From assembly GCF_001688725.2 (NCBI RefSeq), contig NZ_CP015401.2, positions 4,100,001 to 4,164,000 of the forward strand: 64,000 nt of DNA, read 5' to 3'. Source of the DNA: Bacteroides caecimuris. GTDB taxonomy: Bacteria > Bacteroidota > Bacteroidia > Bacteroidales > Bacteroidaceae. Made by a program: the position numbers and the translations under genes. The notes under the pieces were generated by a model. That model saw only the letters and a program-made list of their open reading frames with translations. It was not told where the DNA came from and ran no database searches. Below, one piece after another: positions 1 through 8,392 of the stretch; the stretch's first letter is position 1; each line of letters begins with the position of its first letter.

Positions 1-1071
1 TACTGTCAGCTTCAGGTCATACAGGTTTTGCGGTCCTTTATTGACAGGCCACCACAGTTTTGGAGAGTTAATAATCAGTTGCGGAAACTCTGCGGGGGAG
101 AAGGTTGCTGTTTTTTCTTCTCCACGCATCAGTCGGAAGGTCTTTTCGAAAGTGATATTTTCACCCACAATTTCACCCTTCACCTTGCAACTGACTACCC
201 GGTTACTGGTTGATGGATTGATAATTTCAACCGATACAGTCTCACGAGCCTGGTCATAATCGGGTTTTCGCAATTCAGATTTAACGAAAGGATGGCGTAA
301 TGCTACTCTGCCTGTAGCATAGAGGGAAATATTTTTCCATATACCTGTGTTACGGTCACGGATACCGTCCATAAAGGTAAAGTCCCAACCTACCGTCATC
401 AACATGGTAGTATTCAAACCAATGTTACCGTTTCCACCGTTATGGAATTCGCCGGCTGCTCCCCAAGATTTCGGCTTCGCACTTCCGGGAACATCTACCG
501 GATAGACCTTGATAGCCAGTCCGTTCTTCTCCCCGACTTTCACAAAATCCGTCACATCAATGTAATCCTGAATAAACATACCGTTTATTGTGCTTAACAG
601 GTTGCCATTCACCCATACTTCTGCCCGGTAGTTGATGCCATCCAACTGCAACCAGACAGTCTTTCCCTTGAATGATTGGGGAACAGTAAAATCTGTACGA
701 AACCAATAGGTGTAAAAGTCACGTCCGGTTTCAGAGATATCCGGTATCAATTTAGATTCAATCTTATTATTGATTCCATAATAAGGCTCTGGGTATTTTT
801 GGTTATATACCAAAGAATTCAAAACTGTTCCGGGAACGATGGCCGGCATCCAATTGGCAGTTGCATAATTGGATAACGAAATCTTTTCTCCGGGATCTGT
901 TGCATCTCCTGCTTTAATCATTTTCCACTGGTAGTCGCCCTGATGACCAATTTCAGAATCAAGCCAGATGCGTTGCGCATTTCCGATATTGTTTTTTTCA
1001 TTCTGTGCTGTCACTACTACAGCAAAAAGTAATAATAAAATCGGGAAAAAAGTTTTAGCAATGTTGTGCAT
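1..1071 (-). CDS. Glycoside hydrolase family 2 enzyme, N-terminal part (cut by window edge)
   Basis: The reading frame stays open from ATG at 1071 to the window edge, giving 357 residues. Residues 1-22 are a signal peptide ending VVVTAQ, so the protein is exported. The mature part begins a GH2 sugar-binding jelly roll: a W-x-x-A-x-VPGTV segment followed by PEPYYGIN, then GWDFTFMDGIRDRNTGIW and, near the edge, LWWPVNKGPQNLYDL, which closes the second immunoglobulin-like domain. These motifs resemble the beta-mannosidase / exo-beta-glucosaminidase branch of GH2. The catalytic TIM barrel lies outside the window, so substrate cannot be judged. It has its own promoter with a candidate HTCS operator, placing it in the PUL regulon. 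Confidence 0.88.
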   Translation of the reverse strand, partial: MHNIAKTFFPILLLLFAVVVTAQNEKNNIGNAQRIWLDSEIGHQGDYQWKMIKAGDATDPGEKISLSNYATANWMPAIVPGTVLNSLVYNQKYPEPYYGINNKIESKLIPDISETGRDFYTYWFRTDFTVPQSFKGKTVWLQLDGINYRAEVWVNGNLLSTINGMFIQDYIDVTDFVKVGEKNGLAIKVYPVDVPGSAKPKSWGAAGEFHNGGNGNIGLNTTMLMTVGWDFTFMDGIRDRNTGIWKNISLYATGRVALRHPFVKSELRKPDYDQARETVSVEIINPSTSNRVVSCKVKGEIVGENITFEKTFRLMRGEEKTATFSPAEFPQLIINSPKLWWPVNKGPQNLYDLKLTV

Positions 1072-1130
1072 ATTTGTACGTTACAATTTATTTGTTTATA
1101 TAATCTTAAAAGTCTAAAAACGGATGAGGA

Positions 1131-1197
1131 CAAAAATAGTGTTTTCTATCTGTCCGGCATGCTAAAAACAAGTCAATAAATGAAATTTGAGTCCCAA
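1131..1197 (-). promoter_or_regulatory. GH2 promoter with candidate HTCS operator
   Basis: On the minus strand a -7 box TATTTTTG lies at 1138-1131. Upstream of it are two direct half-sites, TTGAC (1176-1172) and TTGGGAC (1197-1191), whose matching ends are 21 bp apart; the proximal one is 38 bp from the -7 box. The same geometry recurs at 15034-15100, 29247-29314 and 40016-40082. Confidence 0.65.
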
Positions 1198-1290
1198 ACT
1201 GCCATATATTGCCCATTTGAAAGTTATCTGGCAATAAACAAAAAGACATTGGTTAATCATTGGTTTGTCTATTACAAATAGTTGGCATGT

Positions 1291-1372
1291 CAGCTATTAA
1301 TAGCTGAATTCTCGGGTATTAATACCTGACACGACAGGTATTAACACCCGAGACCTCAATAATTAACAGCCT
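1291..1372. repeat. 22-bp-pitch palindrome array 1 (TTAA cores)
   Basis: Four 16-bp units (1291-1306, 1313-1328, 1335-1350, 1357-1372) are separated by 6-bp spacers. Unit 1 is a perfect palindrome (CAGCTATTAATAGCTG); unit 2 has a perfect 12-bp palindromic core (GGTATTAATACC); units 3 and 4 are degenerate but keep the central TTAA. Centres fall at 1298.5, 1320.5, 1342.5 and 1364.5, exactly 22 bp apart. Units 2 and 3 are also inverted copies of each other. It fills most of the gap between the fusion lipoprotein and the GH2 operator. Function unknown. Confidence 0.85.
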
Positions 1373-1403
1373 GGAGACTCTCTAATTCCGGTACACCGTT
1401 CCG

Positions 1404-3134
1404 TCATTTTGTAAAGACAAATTCTGTCCGTAATCCCCGGTGATCGAACACTTCTTCGAAAGGTCCCCAATCAGGAAGAACGATATCCGATGTTTCCGTG
1501 TTCTCTCCTATTACCTGACAACTTTTCACTTCCATGCGGGGCGACAAGGTATAAAGAGTGAGGTCTAACCGGTCTTTGGTGTCTTTCTCGCTCGGACGCG
1601 GTGTCCATGTGAATCCCGGATGCGTCACAGGGTCCGGATGTATCGTCCGGTAGGCATCACCTTTTATGCCGCCTTCCCACAGGGAACGAGTGGTAGGCCA
1701 CTGAACAACGTATGGGGCAAGACCTGCTGCCAAGGCTTCTTCCGTCCAGTCAAGCCACGATGGTTCGTTGAAGTCACCGGAGAGACAAACAAAAGGAGTG
1801 GTAGATGAATTAAAATCCTCCAGCAGTTTGTCCACCATGCCTTGACGGACTTCTTTATTGACTCTTACTACCTCGTCGACATTGTCCGTAGCGGGATATC
1901 CTCCATAGTCAATGCCGTTCAACTGATAAGGACCGTAAGGTTTGAAAGCGCCATGACAATTCATCACCAACACGACAATCCCCTCTCCTAAGTCGATATA
2001 AACACCATATTTGTTCGGTGTAATCCCCGAGAAAGGATAGCGCGATATAATGCTGCATTTTCCTTGTCCATTGTTGGAGTGAGTATGCACGTAAAGCCCC
2101 TGAGCCTGTATATCAGATTCGGAGAGATTACTGCATTCCTGCGCACAAAGCACGTCCACATCAATTCTATTGAAGTAATCCAACACAACGGAAGTCGATT
2201 TGCCCCATAAGTTTTGTGTAGCAAGTTTCAGCGTTCTGGGTGCTACATGTGTTGCCCAAGTAGCGGCAACTTTTCCGTTTGCGTCAGCAGACATTTCAAT
2301 ATAGTAAGTCTTTCCACTGCCTACATTCAGCGCCAACCCCACTGGTACCGTTACCCGTACGTCCTGTTCTCCAGAAATCGGATGAGTGATGTGCAGCGTA
2401 GCATTCACTCCAAAAGTTCCGGCACACATATCCGGAAGCATATAACATACATCCTCTTGGGGCGCACACTGATAGGTCTTTCGGGTGGCTACCGGAAGAT
2501 TCTCATATTCACTGTAATGTTGAGGTTCGATATGGGCATAAGGAACAGAAGAAGCGGCATCTGCAAAAGTCACGGAGTTCACCGTAATATCCGAAGCCGT
2601 TTGCGGATCCTTTTGCAAAACAACCTTGGATGCACGCGGAGCAAGAGTAACCTGCACCGATGCAGACGCAGCAACTACACGAAGTGTACCATCTTTTTCA
2701 TTCCCTCTACTGACAAGCATCGCCATCGGATCAGCTAACGGCAATTGAGGAGCATACGCTTCTAAATCCCAATAAGTCTTACCGGAAGCCAAGTCCGGGA
2801 ATATGTTATCGGCTGTGGTGCACAAAAACAGGAATCGATAAACGACGCCTTTAGTTACAGAAACCTTTATTTCATTTGCTGCATCTCCTATACTTCCTGT
2901 TTTGTCAAACAGATAATTATATTGATCGTCAAAACAGAATATCTTCCATTTCATTCCGTCCAAAGACACAGAAGCCCTGGTGGAGGACATCGTTAGCCCT
3001 CCCTCCATATTCAGGCTGAAACGTATTTCTTTTGTGTCATCCTCCTTCTGCACATCACTTACATATCCTTCAGCACAAGCCGTGAATAAGCTGGAAATCA
3101 TCAGGAGAATCACAAATAAAGTATTCTTTAGCAT
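1404..3134 (-). CDS. Fimbrillin-like lipoprotein fused to an endonuclease/exonuclease/phosphatase domain
   Basis: A 576-residue lipoprotein with signal peptide and lipobox Cys near residue 20 (SLFTAC). Residues about 35-300 look like a fimbrillin/Mfa-type beta-sandwich region, as seen in Bacteroides surface proteins. Residues about 303-576 are an endonuclease/exonuclease/phosphatase (EEP) fold with expected metal and catalytic elements: QNLWG, CAQEC, SGDFNEP, KDRLDLTLY and FDHRG. This C-terminal half is nearly the same as the stand-alone protein at 16418-17389, so one is a copy of the other. In a PUL such a domain may act as a phosphodiesterase or esterase on a glycan decoration; nucleic acid is another possible substrate. 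It is the last gene of the second SusC/SusD unit. Confidence 0.82.
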   Translation of the reverse strand: MLKNTLFVILLMISSLFTACAEGYVSDVQKEDDTKEIRFSLNMEGGLTMSSTRASVSLDGMKWKIFCFDDQYNYLFDKTGSIGDAANEIKVSVTKGVVYRFLFLCTTADNIFPDLASGKTYWDLEAYAPQLPLADPMAMLVSRGNEKDGTLRVVAASASVQVTLAPRASKVVLQKDPQTASDITVNSVTFADAASSVPYAHIEPQHYSEYENLPVATRKTYQCAPQEDVCYMLPDMCAGTFGVNATLHITHPISGEQDVRVTVPVGLALNVGSGKTYYIEMSADANGKVAATWATHVAPRTLKLATQNLWGKSTSVVLDYFNRIDVDVLCAQECSNLSESDIQAQGLYVHTHSNNGQGKCSIISRYPFSGITPNKYGVYIDLGEGIVVLVMNCHGAFKPYGPYQLNGIDYGGYPATDNVDEVVRVNKEVRQGMVDKLLEDFNSSTTPFVCLSGDFNEPSWLDWTEEALAAGLAPYVVQWPTTRSLWEGGIKGDAYRTIHPDPVTHPGFTWTPRPSEKDTKDRLDLTLYTLSPRMEVKSCQVIGENTETSDIVLPDWGPFEEVFDHRGLRTEFVFTK

Positions 3135-3185
3135 TGTCTTACAAATTTAATCATTGAATATATATCCTTTCGAGAATCCATATAA

Positions 3186-5057
3186 TTATTCCCAACCGGC
3201 TTTATCACGGATACATCTATAGGGGATTCCGTAATCCGCCTTCACTGACCATTCACTATTAAATGTCTGGTCCTGTATAGTAAGGCCCGGCAGTTTGATG
3301 TTCACCCAAGCTACGTTCGGCCACGTACCATAACAAGCTAAGTCTTTCACATTAGGAGTAGCTTTATTGAATGGGTATCCCCCCAATATACGCAAATTAG
3401 TAGCCTCGCCGTCTTTATCGAACCAACAGTAAGTATATAAAGCCTCTGCCACTTGCGATTTAAGATGCTGTCCTACCCATAAAATATAATCTTTTGCCTC
3501 TGCATCATTCAGTGCTGTCCAGCCCTCGGGACAAAGATTCTTCGCCCCCTCATTACCCGTTTTACCTTTCATAGGAGTATTAAACGTGTAGCCTTCAGTT
3601 CCACAGAAATAAGCCTTATCCACAGTGTTATGCACAAGATAGGTGGACTGACGACAGTGAATCGGCGAATAGAGCTTCTCTCCCCACGATAGACAGGGAA
3701 GCGGAGTGCCCGGATACGGATCGGCAAACCCGATTACCAACAAGTTCTCATCTGAAACGGCTCCGTTAAGATGTGTGATAGCAAACTGACTTGTCTTCGC
3801 AGGATGTGCAGTCACCGTGTAAACAATCTCGTGACGATAAAGACCGCTACCTGCGTCTTTAGTAGATGAAGAAACGGTAAGCCATTTAGGTAAGCTTCCG
3901 TCATACGCAGCGTCCAATGCTGCTGAACTATAATCCGTAACAACACGTTTTATAGTATATGGCATTGCAGCATCAGCTGCAATCTTTACATAAGTCCCTT
4001 TAATATCTGTACCAGCAATGACAGTAGCTTTGTCATCCATTACAGAGATTCCGTCTTCAATCGTTACCCAATCAATTGAAGTACCGTCTTTCCATTCTTC
4101 TACTGAGATGTCGAAGCCTGTAGAACCGGCTATCTTTTTCGTATTAAGCTGATAGAGATAGTTTGCCTCCACATTGATATCAGCAGTAAGATTCAGATAA
4201 AGAGTCGGACCTTCCGTATTGGTATTGGCAAGTTTAGTGGTAGCCCATACTACTGTTTTTTCATTCTGCTCAAGAGTTGAAGTCAACTGAGTAGGATAAA
4301 GGTAGAAACTCTTCCCATCATTTGCTAAATCAGCCGCCGGTATTTCCAAAACATCAGCAGATATATTGCCTGCATTACCACTTACGTCACCGATGAATCC
4401 TTGCGTGTATCTATTTTTAATATATACCTTATCAATCACCAATCCCGATTCTGCTGGATCATTCAGCAAATCAAATCTGGCTACACGCCTTTTAAGTTTT
4501 ACATCAACCTGATTGTTGGAAGATTCTACATCGGCAACTGTTACGTACTCCTTACCATCTGTTTTGACATTGGACATAACAAATGGAGGATTCAACTTAC
4601 CACTCTCTGCAACAGTCTTACTATTCAGCAATTCATCGATTGTATTTGTTGCACTCAAATTAGGGAAGTTGTTCTCATCCTCACTCTCCACAATGATGAA
4701 TCTCTTTTCTCCTCCAGTCGAAGAAGTTAACTCAACAGTATATGATCTTGTATCACCGTTTGCACTTACGGAAGCAGCTGCATAATTTAAGACATACCTT
4801 TGTTCATACTTACCTTCTTTGCTAAATTGATAAAAGGCTATTTTGTCATTAGTGCCTCCATTTTCGTTACCTACACCCACTGCCTTGGTAAGAAATGCAC
4901 CCGGAGTATGGAGGTTGAATGTTATTTTAGCTTTGCCAGAAGGCTGGGGATCATCAGAGATCGGGGTTTCATCACTTTTTGAACAACCAACTAATAAAAC
5001 GGTTGAGAATAAAGCCAGACAGATATAAATATTCTTTAGAATTTTGTAGTTTTTCAT
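3186..5057 (-). CDS. Fimbrillin-like surface lipoprotein, probable glycan-binding or adhesin protein
   Basis: A 623-residue lipoprotein (signal peptide then lipobox LLVGC at about residue 25). The first 330 residues have the beta-rich pattern of the fimbrillin/Mfa-like family (KAKITFNLHTPG near the start, then LKRRVARFDL). The C-terminal third contains NLCPEGWTALND and ends YGIPYRCIRD, a pattern like the FISUMP domain of Bacteroidetes surface proteins, which I infer rather than prove. No catalytic motif is visible. It follows the SusE-position lipoprotein after a 151-bp gap that contains a terminator-like hairpin, so it may be made at a lower level than SusC/SusD-2. Confidence 0.7.
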   Translation of the reverse strand: MKNYKILKNIYICLALFSTVLLVGCSKSDETPISDDPQPSGKAKITFNLHTPGAFLTKAVGVGNENGGTNDKIAFYQFSKEGKYEQRYVLNYAAASVSANGDTRSYTVELTSSTGGEKRFIIVESEDENNFPNLSATNTIDELLNSKTVAESGKLNPPFVMSNVKTDGKEYVTVADVESSNNQVDVKLKRRVARFDLLNDPAESGLVIDKVYIKNRYTQGFIGDVSGNAGNISADVLEIPAADLANDGKSFYLYPTQLTSTLEQNEKTVVWATTKLANTNTEGPTLYLNLTADINVEANYLYQLNTKKIAGSTGFDISVEEWKDGTSIDWVTIEDGISVMDDKATVIAGTDIKGTYVKIAADAAMPYTIKRVVTDYSSAALDAAYDGSLPKWLTVSSSTKDAGSGLYRHEIVYTVTAHPAKTSQFAITHLNGAVSDENLLVIGFADPYPGTPLPCLSWGEKLYSPIHCRQSTYLVHNTVDKAYFCGTEGYTFNTPMKGKTGNEGAKNLCPEGWTALNDAEAKDYILWVGQHLKSQVAEALYTYCWFDKDGEATNLRILGGYPFNKATPNVKDLACYGTWPNVAWVNIKLPGLTIQDQTFNSEWSVKADYGIPYRCIRDKAGWE

Positions 5058-5129
5058 ATGTAAACAAATTAATTACGCTCCTTATCCCAAAAGAGCCGTC
5101 TAAACCATTAATAAATCGTTTTGATAGTT

Positions 5130-5182
5130 TTAAAAAACTTGAGAGGCTGTACCCAATCCCAAATTTGAACACTGCCTCTCAA
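5130..5182 (-). terminator. Intra-operon hairpin with T-run (possible attenuator)
   Basis: Inverted repeat TTGAGAGGC (5139-5147) / GCCTCTCAA (5174-5182) with a 26-base loop. On the minus strand it is followed by GTTTTTT. It lies between two genes of the same orientation, so it may only partly stop transcription. Confidence 0.5.
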
Positions 5183-5208
5183 TATTATATTCATTAATCA
5201 ATAACCTA

Positions 5209-6276
5209 TCAATTCCATTCGATTTGTTGGTCTTCGTCCGGAATCAATGTATTCAAGTCACGTTGCATACTTAATGTACCTTCTACTCTATATTTCATAC
5301 GGTTGCCCGGACTAAGCGTATAGTCCTCAAATGAGTATCCCATAGACAAAGTGATATAAATATGCTTCAAATAAGGCTTCACCGGATCGTTCTCTTCAAC
5401 AATTGTATAATATGGAGCTTCTTTAAATTTATCATCATCTCCTTCGCCCAGTAGCACAACTTTAAAGTTATTGCCATCCTCACCCCCGTTATCGGTCCAC
5501 AGCCTTAGTTTCTTCTTCAACTCACTTCCTTCATTAAGCGGTTCATCCGTAAACTCCACATACAACTTATACTTTTTACGATCTAAGTAATTCACATCAC
5601 GAACCCCCATGTAAAGCATAATAGTCTTCTCGTCATACACATAAGCTTTATGGGTAGCTAACATGAAATTATCCTTTTGATTCTCCAAAAAAATCTTTAA
5701 TAAGCTACCATCATACGAACCGGAGTAATCATTGAACGGAATGATATTCAACAATGCTTTCCGATAATGCAGACGGTTATTCACCTGATAGTTATAAGAT
5801 GGATCATCTTGAATAGTCAATGGTAGAATATATTTATCCGACATATCCAACGGTCTCGCATTGTTCTGCCCTCCTAGTGTGAAATCAACAGGTAACAGTG
5901 CTTCAGATTCACCAGCAGGAATTTCTACAGTTTCTGGTATGGAATAGTATTGTTGATCCAACAAATGGTAAAAAAGTTCCCGACGACGTTCACCAAAACG
6001 TTCCTGATTCAACACATCCAAAGTATCCTTATCAAGTGCTACATGAATAGTTCTTTCCTGTGCATTCATGGTTGAACCACTCAACAAAACCGGAAGCTGA
6101 TAAGTCACCACTCCTCCTGGTTTGTAGCGTACATAAGTAGAAGTTACTCCTTCGTTATTAATCTCTGCTTTGAAAGATGCCAGCTGTTTGAATTGTTCAT
6201 CTTCCCACTCATTGTTACATGAAGTGCAACATACTGCCGCCATCATGCCAATCAATAATTTACATATATTATTCAT
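5209..6276 (-). CDS. SusE-position surface lipoprotein (DUF1735/DUF4973-like)
   Basis: A 355-residue lipoprotein with signal peptide and lipobox CTSC at about residue 20. The N-terminal region (about 35-180) resembles the DUF1735 (BT_3987-like) beta-sandwich found in SusD-linked lipoproteins, and the rest a DUF4973/DUF4361-like lipocalin-type region. It lies 24 bp downstream of SusD-2, the usual place for a surface glycan-binding protein that helps the SusCD complex capture substrate. No catalytic residues are seen. The family assignment comes from overall pattern and context, so the exact DUF could differ. Confidence 0.7.
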   Translation of the reverse strand: MNNICKLLIGMMAAVCCTSCNNEWEDEQFKQLASFKAEINNEGVTSTYVRYKPGGVVTYQLPVLLSGSTMNAQERTIHVALDKDTLDVLNQERFGERRRELFYHLLDQQYYSIPETVEIPAGESEALLPVDFTLGGQNNARPLDMSDKYILPLTIQDDPSYNYQVNNRLHYRKALLNIIPFNDYSGSYDGSLLKIFLENQKDNFMLATHKAYVYDEKTIMLYMGVRDVNYLDRKKYKLYVEFTDEPLNEGSELKKKLRLWTDNGGEDGNNFKVVLLGEGDDDKFKEAPYYTIVEENDPVKPYLKHIYITLSMGYSFEDYTLSPGNRMKYRVEGTLSMQRDLNTLIPDEDQQIEWN

Positions 6277-6300
6277 ATTTTCTATCCAAATTTAGTAGGT

Positions 6301-8379
6301 TTATTCCGGATCTTTCCAGCCCGGATTCTGAATCATCCACATATTTCGTTTCATTATATTGTGATGGATTGGCCAAAACCACATCTTCGTAGTAAACATG
6401 GTAGGCAACGAAGTGACTTCTATCGGTGTATGAAAACTATCTGGATTTTCCGAAGTCAAATAGATATTACAACCATAAATGGGAAGAGCCTCTTCAACTG
6501 GAGCATCACACCAACGACGAATATCAAAGAAACGATGACCTTCTGCAAATAGCTCAATCTGACGTTCTCGTTTTACTTTAAAACGGAACTTCTTTACATC
6601 ATTGTACACCTCATAATCCGGCAATCCGGCACGAATACGAATAGGCTGAATGCCTTCCTTTAAAGCTGTTGCCGAACGTGTGATAGTATACATAGTCTCA
6701 CCATTCCAAGAAGGAATCTCATAAGAACCCTCGACCTCATTCAGTGCTTCTGCATAATTCAACAGAATCTCTGCATATCGAATGTCCGGAGCGTACTTTT
6801 GAACTACACGACTTACGTCATACGATTTCTCAGAATCTGCTAAATCCTTCGGATGTACAAACTTCTTAATACCAATACCTGTACTCAAATAATTGGTACC
6901 TGCTTTGTAACCATCTTGAGCATCTCTATAGTAGAAAATAGGAACGTTCGTTTCTTCTTTATCCTCTGCACTTGCATTCAACATATGCCATACACTACCA
7001 TTGTAGGCTACTGATGCATAGAAACGAGGTTCACGGTTCGCATACTGTTTAGAAACACCTTTTCCCAATGGACCTAATTCAGGATAATTAGACAATTCAG
7101 ACGTTTCAACCACCCCTGAAACACGTGGCTGTTCATTGTAACGGCTTGGGTCGGTATATCCTTCCATTCCCTTATACATAGAATTCATACCCGGACAATC
7201 GCTACCATCTTTCATATAATAAGCATCACATTGTTTCTGTGTCATGCCATGGCAGTTATATCCGCCTCCTTGTGAACGGGGCAACTGATGGATAACCATT
7301 ACCCTGATATTCTCAGCACCCTGATTGACACCTCTGGTAAATATAATTTCATCATTATTGTATGCACCCACTTCTCCATCAAACAAAGAACGGTATGATT
7401 CGAACGGATCAATATTTTTCCAACCATAAGGCCAATCCTGAGAATGGAAAGTTCCATTATCGTCCGGCGGAGTAATAGTTGTCGGGTAAGCCATATCATC
7501 ACTTTCTCTTTTATAAGCAACATACAATTGATACCGTTTCAATTCCATCACATCCTTAGCAGCAGCTACTGCTCTTGCCCACTTCCGATTGTCGTATGTA
7601 TCAGACAGTAACTTACGCCCGCTTTTATCAACCAATGCATCGATCACCTCTGATGGTGCTTGTCCGTTATATAAAGGACTTGCTGCATATAAAAGCACAC
7701 GTGAACGAAGTGCCAATGCTGCACCACGTGTAGGACGCACAATATTTTGTACGTCGCGCTCGTCATCTAACATCGTAGCCGCCTTCACCAATTCCTCGGC
7801 AATGTAATCCGCACATTCATCATACGTACTCCGAGGATAAGCTATTTCATCATACTCTTTCGTATAATCCACTCCTTCATCCGGAATAATGGGGACCGGA
7901 CCGAAGGAACGAATCAACATCCAATAAAAATACGCACGCAAGAAATGAGCCTGCCCTTTCATATCCGTAATCTCAGCTTCAGTAAGCTCTTTATTGCCAT
8001 CCACGTTATGAATAAAAATGGAGACGTGACGAATCGCCTGATAAGCGGCCTGCCATATATACAAACTGTTTCCACTACCTAATCCTTTTTCCGTATAATT
8101 TCCACCCTTCCAGTCTACATAATTCAAATCTATGTAGTACATATCATCTGCAAAGTTGAAAGTAGTGTTCTTCTTGCTATTCACTTGTTGCAGATAATCG
8201 TGATTCATATAAGCGTATCCCTTTGCCAACCATTCATTGGTATAGTCCTTACTCTGAAACACATTTTCAATGTTAACACGTTCCTCAAAAAGGTAGTCTG
8301 AGTCCAAATAATCGGCACATCCGACAACCATGGTACTCACACCTAATATAAAACCTAAGTTTATGATAAGTTTCTTCAT
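6301..8379 (-). CDS. SusD/RagB family nutrient-binding lipoprotein (pair 2)
   Basis: A 692-residue SusD-like protein: lipobox STMVVGC at about residues 15-21, an N-terminal SusD domain with the typical helical TPR segment (AYQAIRHVSIF, GQAHFLRAYFYWMLIRSFGPVP), and a C-terminal RagB region including YAEILLNYAEALNE and RERQIELFAEGHRFFDIRRW. SusD proteins sit on the cell surface as a lid over SusC and bind the glycan. It lies 13 bp after SusC-2 and is clearly co-transcribed. It is longer than the average SusD (about 550 residues), as are many that handle complex plant glycans. Confidence 0.95.
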   Translation of the reverse strand: MKKLIINLGFILGVSTMVVGCADYLDSDYLFEERVNIENVFQSKDYTNEWLAKGYAYMNHDYLQQVNSKKNTTFNFADDMYYIDLNYVDWKGGNYTEKGLGSGNSLYIWQAAYQAIRHVSIFIHNVDGNKELTEAEITDMKGQAHFLRAYFYWMLIRSFGPVPIIPDEGVDYTKEYDEIAYPRSTYDECADYIAEELVKAATMLDDERDVQNIVRPTRGAALALRSRVLLYAASPLYNGQAPSEVIDALVDKSGRKLLSDTYDNRKWARAVAAAKDVMELKRYQLYVAYKRESDDMAYPTTITPPDDNGTFHSQDWPYGWKNIDPFESYRSLFDGEVGAYNNDEIIFTRGVNQGAENIRVMVIHQLPRSQGGGYNCHGMTQKQCDAYYMKDGSDCPGMNSMYKGMEGYTDPSRYNEQPRVSGVVETSELSNYPELGPLGKGVSKQYANREPRFYASVAYNGSVWHMLNASAEDKEETNVPIFYYRDAQDGYKAGTNYLSTGIGIKKFVHPKDLADSEKSYDVSRVVQKYAPDIRYAEILLNYAEALNEVEGSYEIPSWNGETMYTITRSATALKEGIQPIRIRAGLPDYEVYNDVKKFRFKVKRERQIELFAEGHRFFDIRRWCDAPVEEALPIYGCNIYLTSENPDSFHTPIEVTSLPTMFTTKMWFWPIHHNIMKRNMWMIQNPGWKDPE

Positions 8380-8392
8380 TTTCTGTTCTTGT

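Noticed and set aside
1291..1372. CRISPR array
   Set aside because: Units are 22 bp with 6-bp spacers, are palindromic and degenerate, and no cas genes are present; real spacers are about 30 bp.
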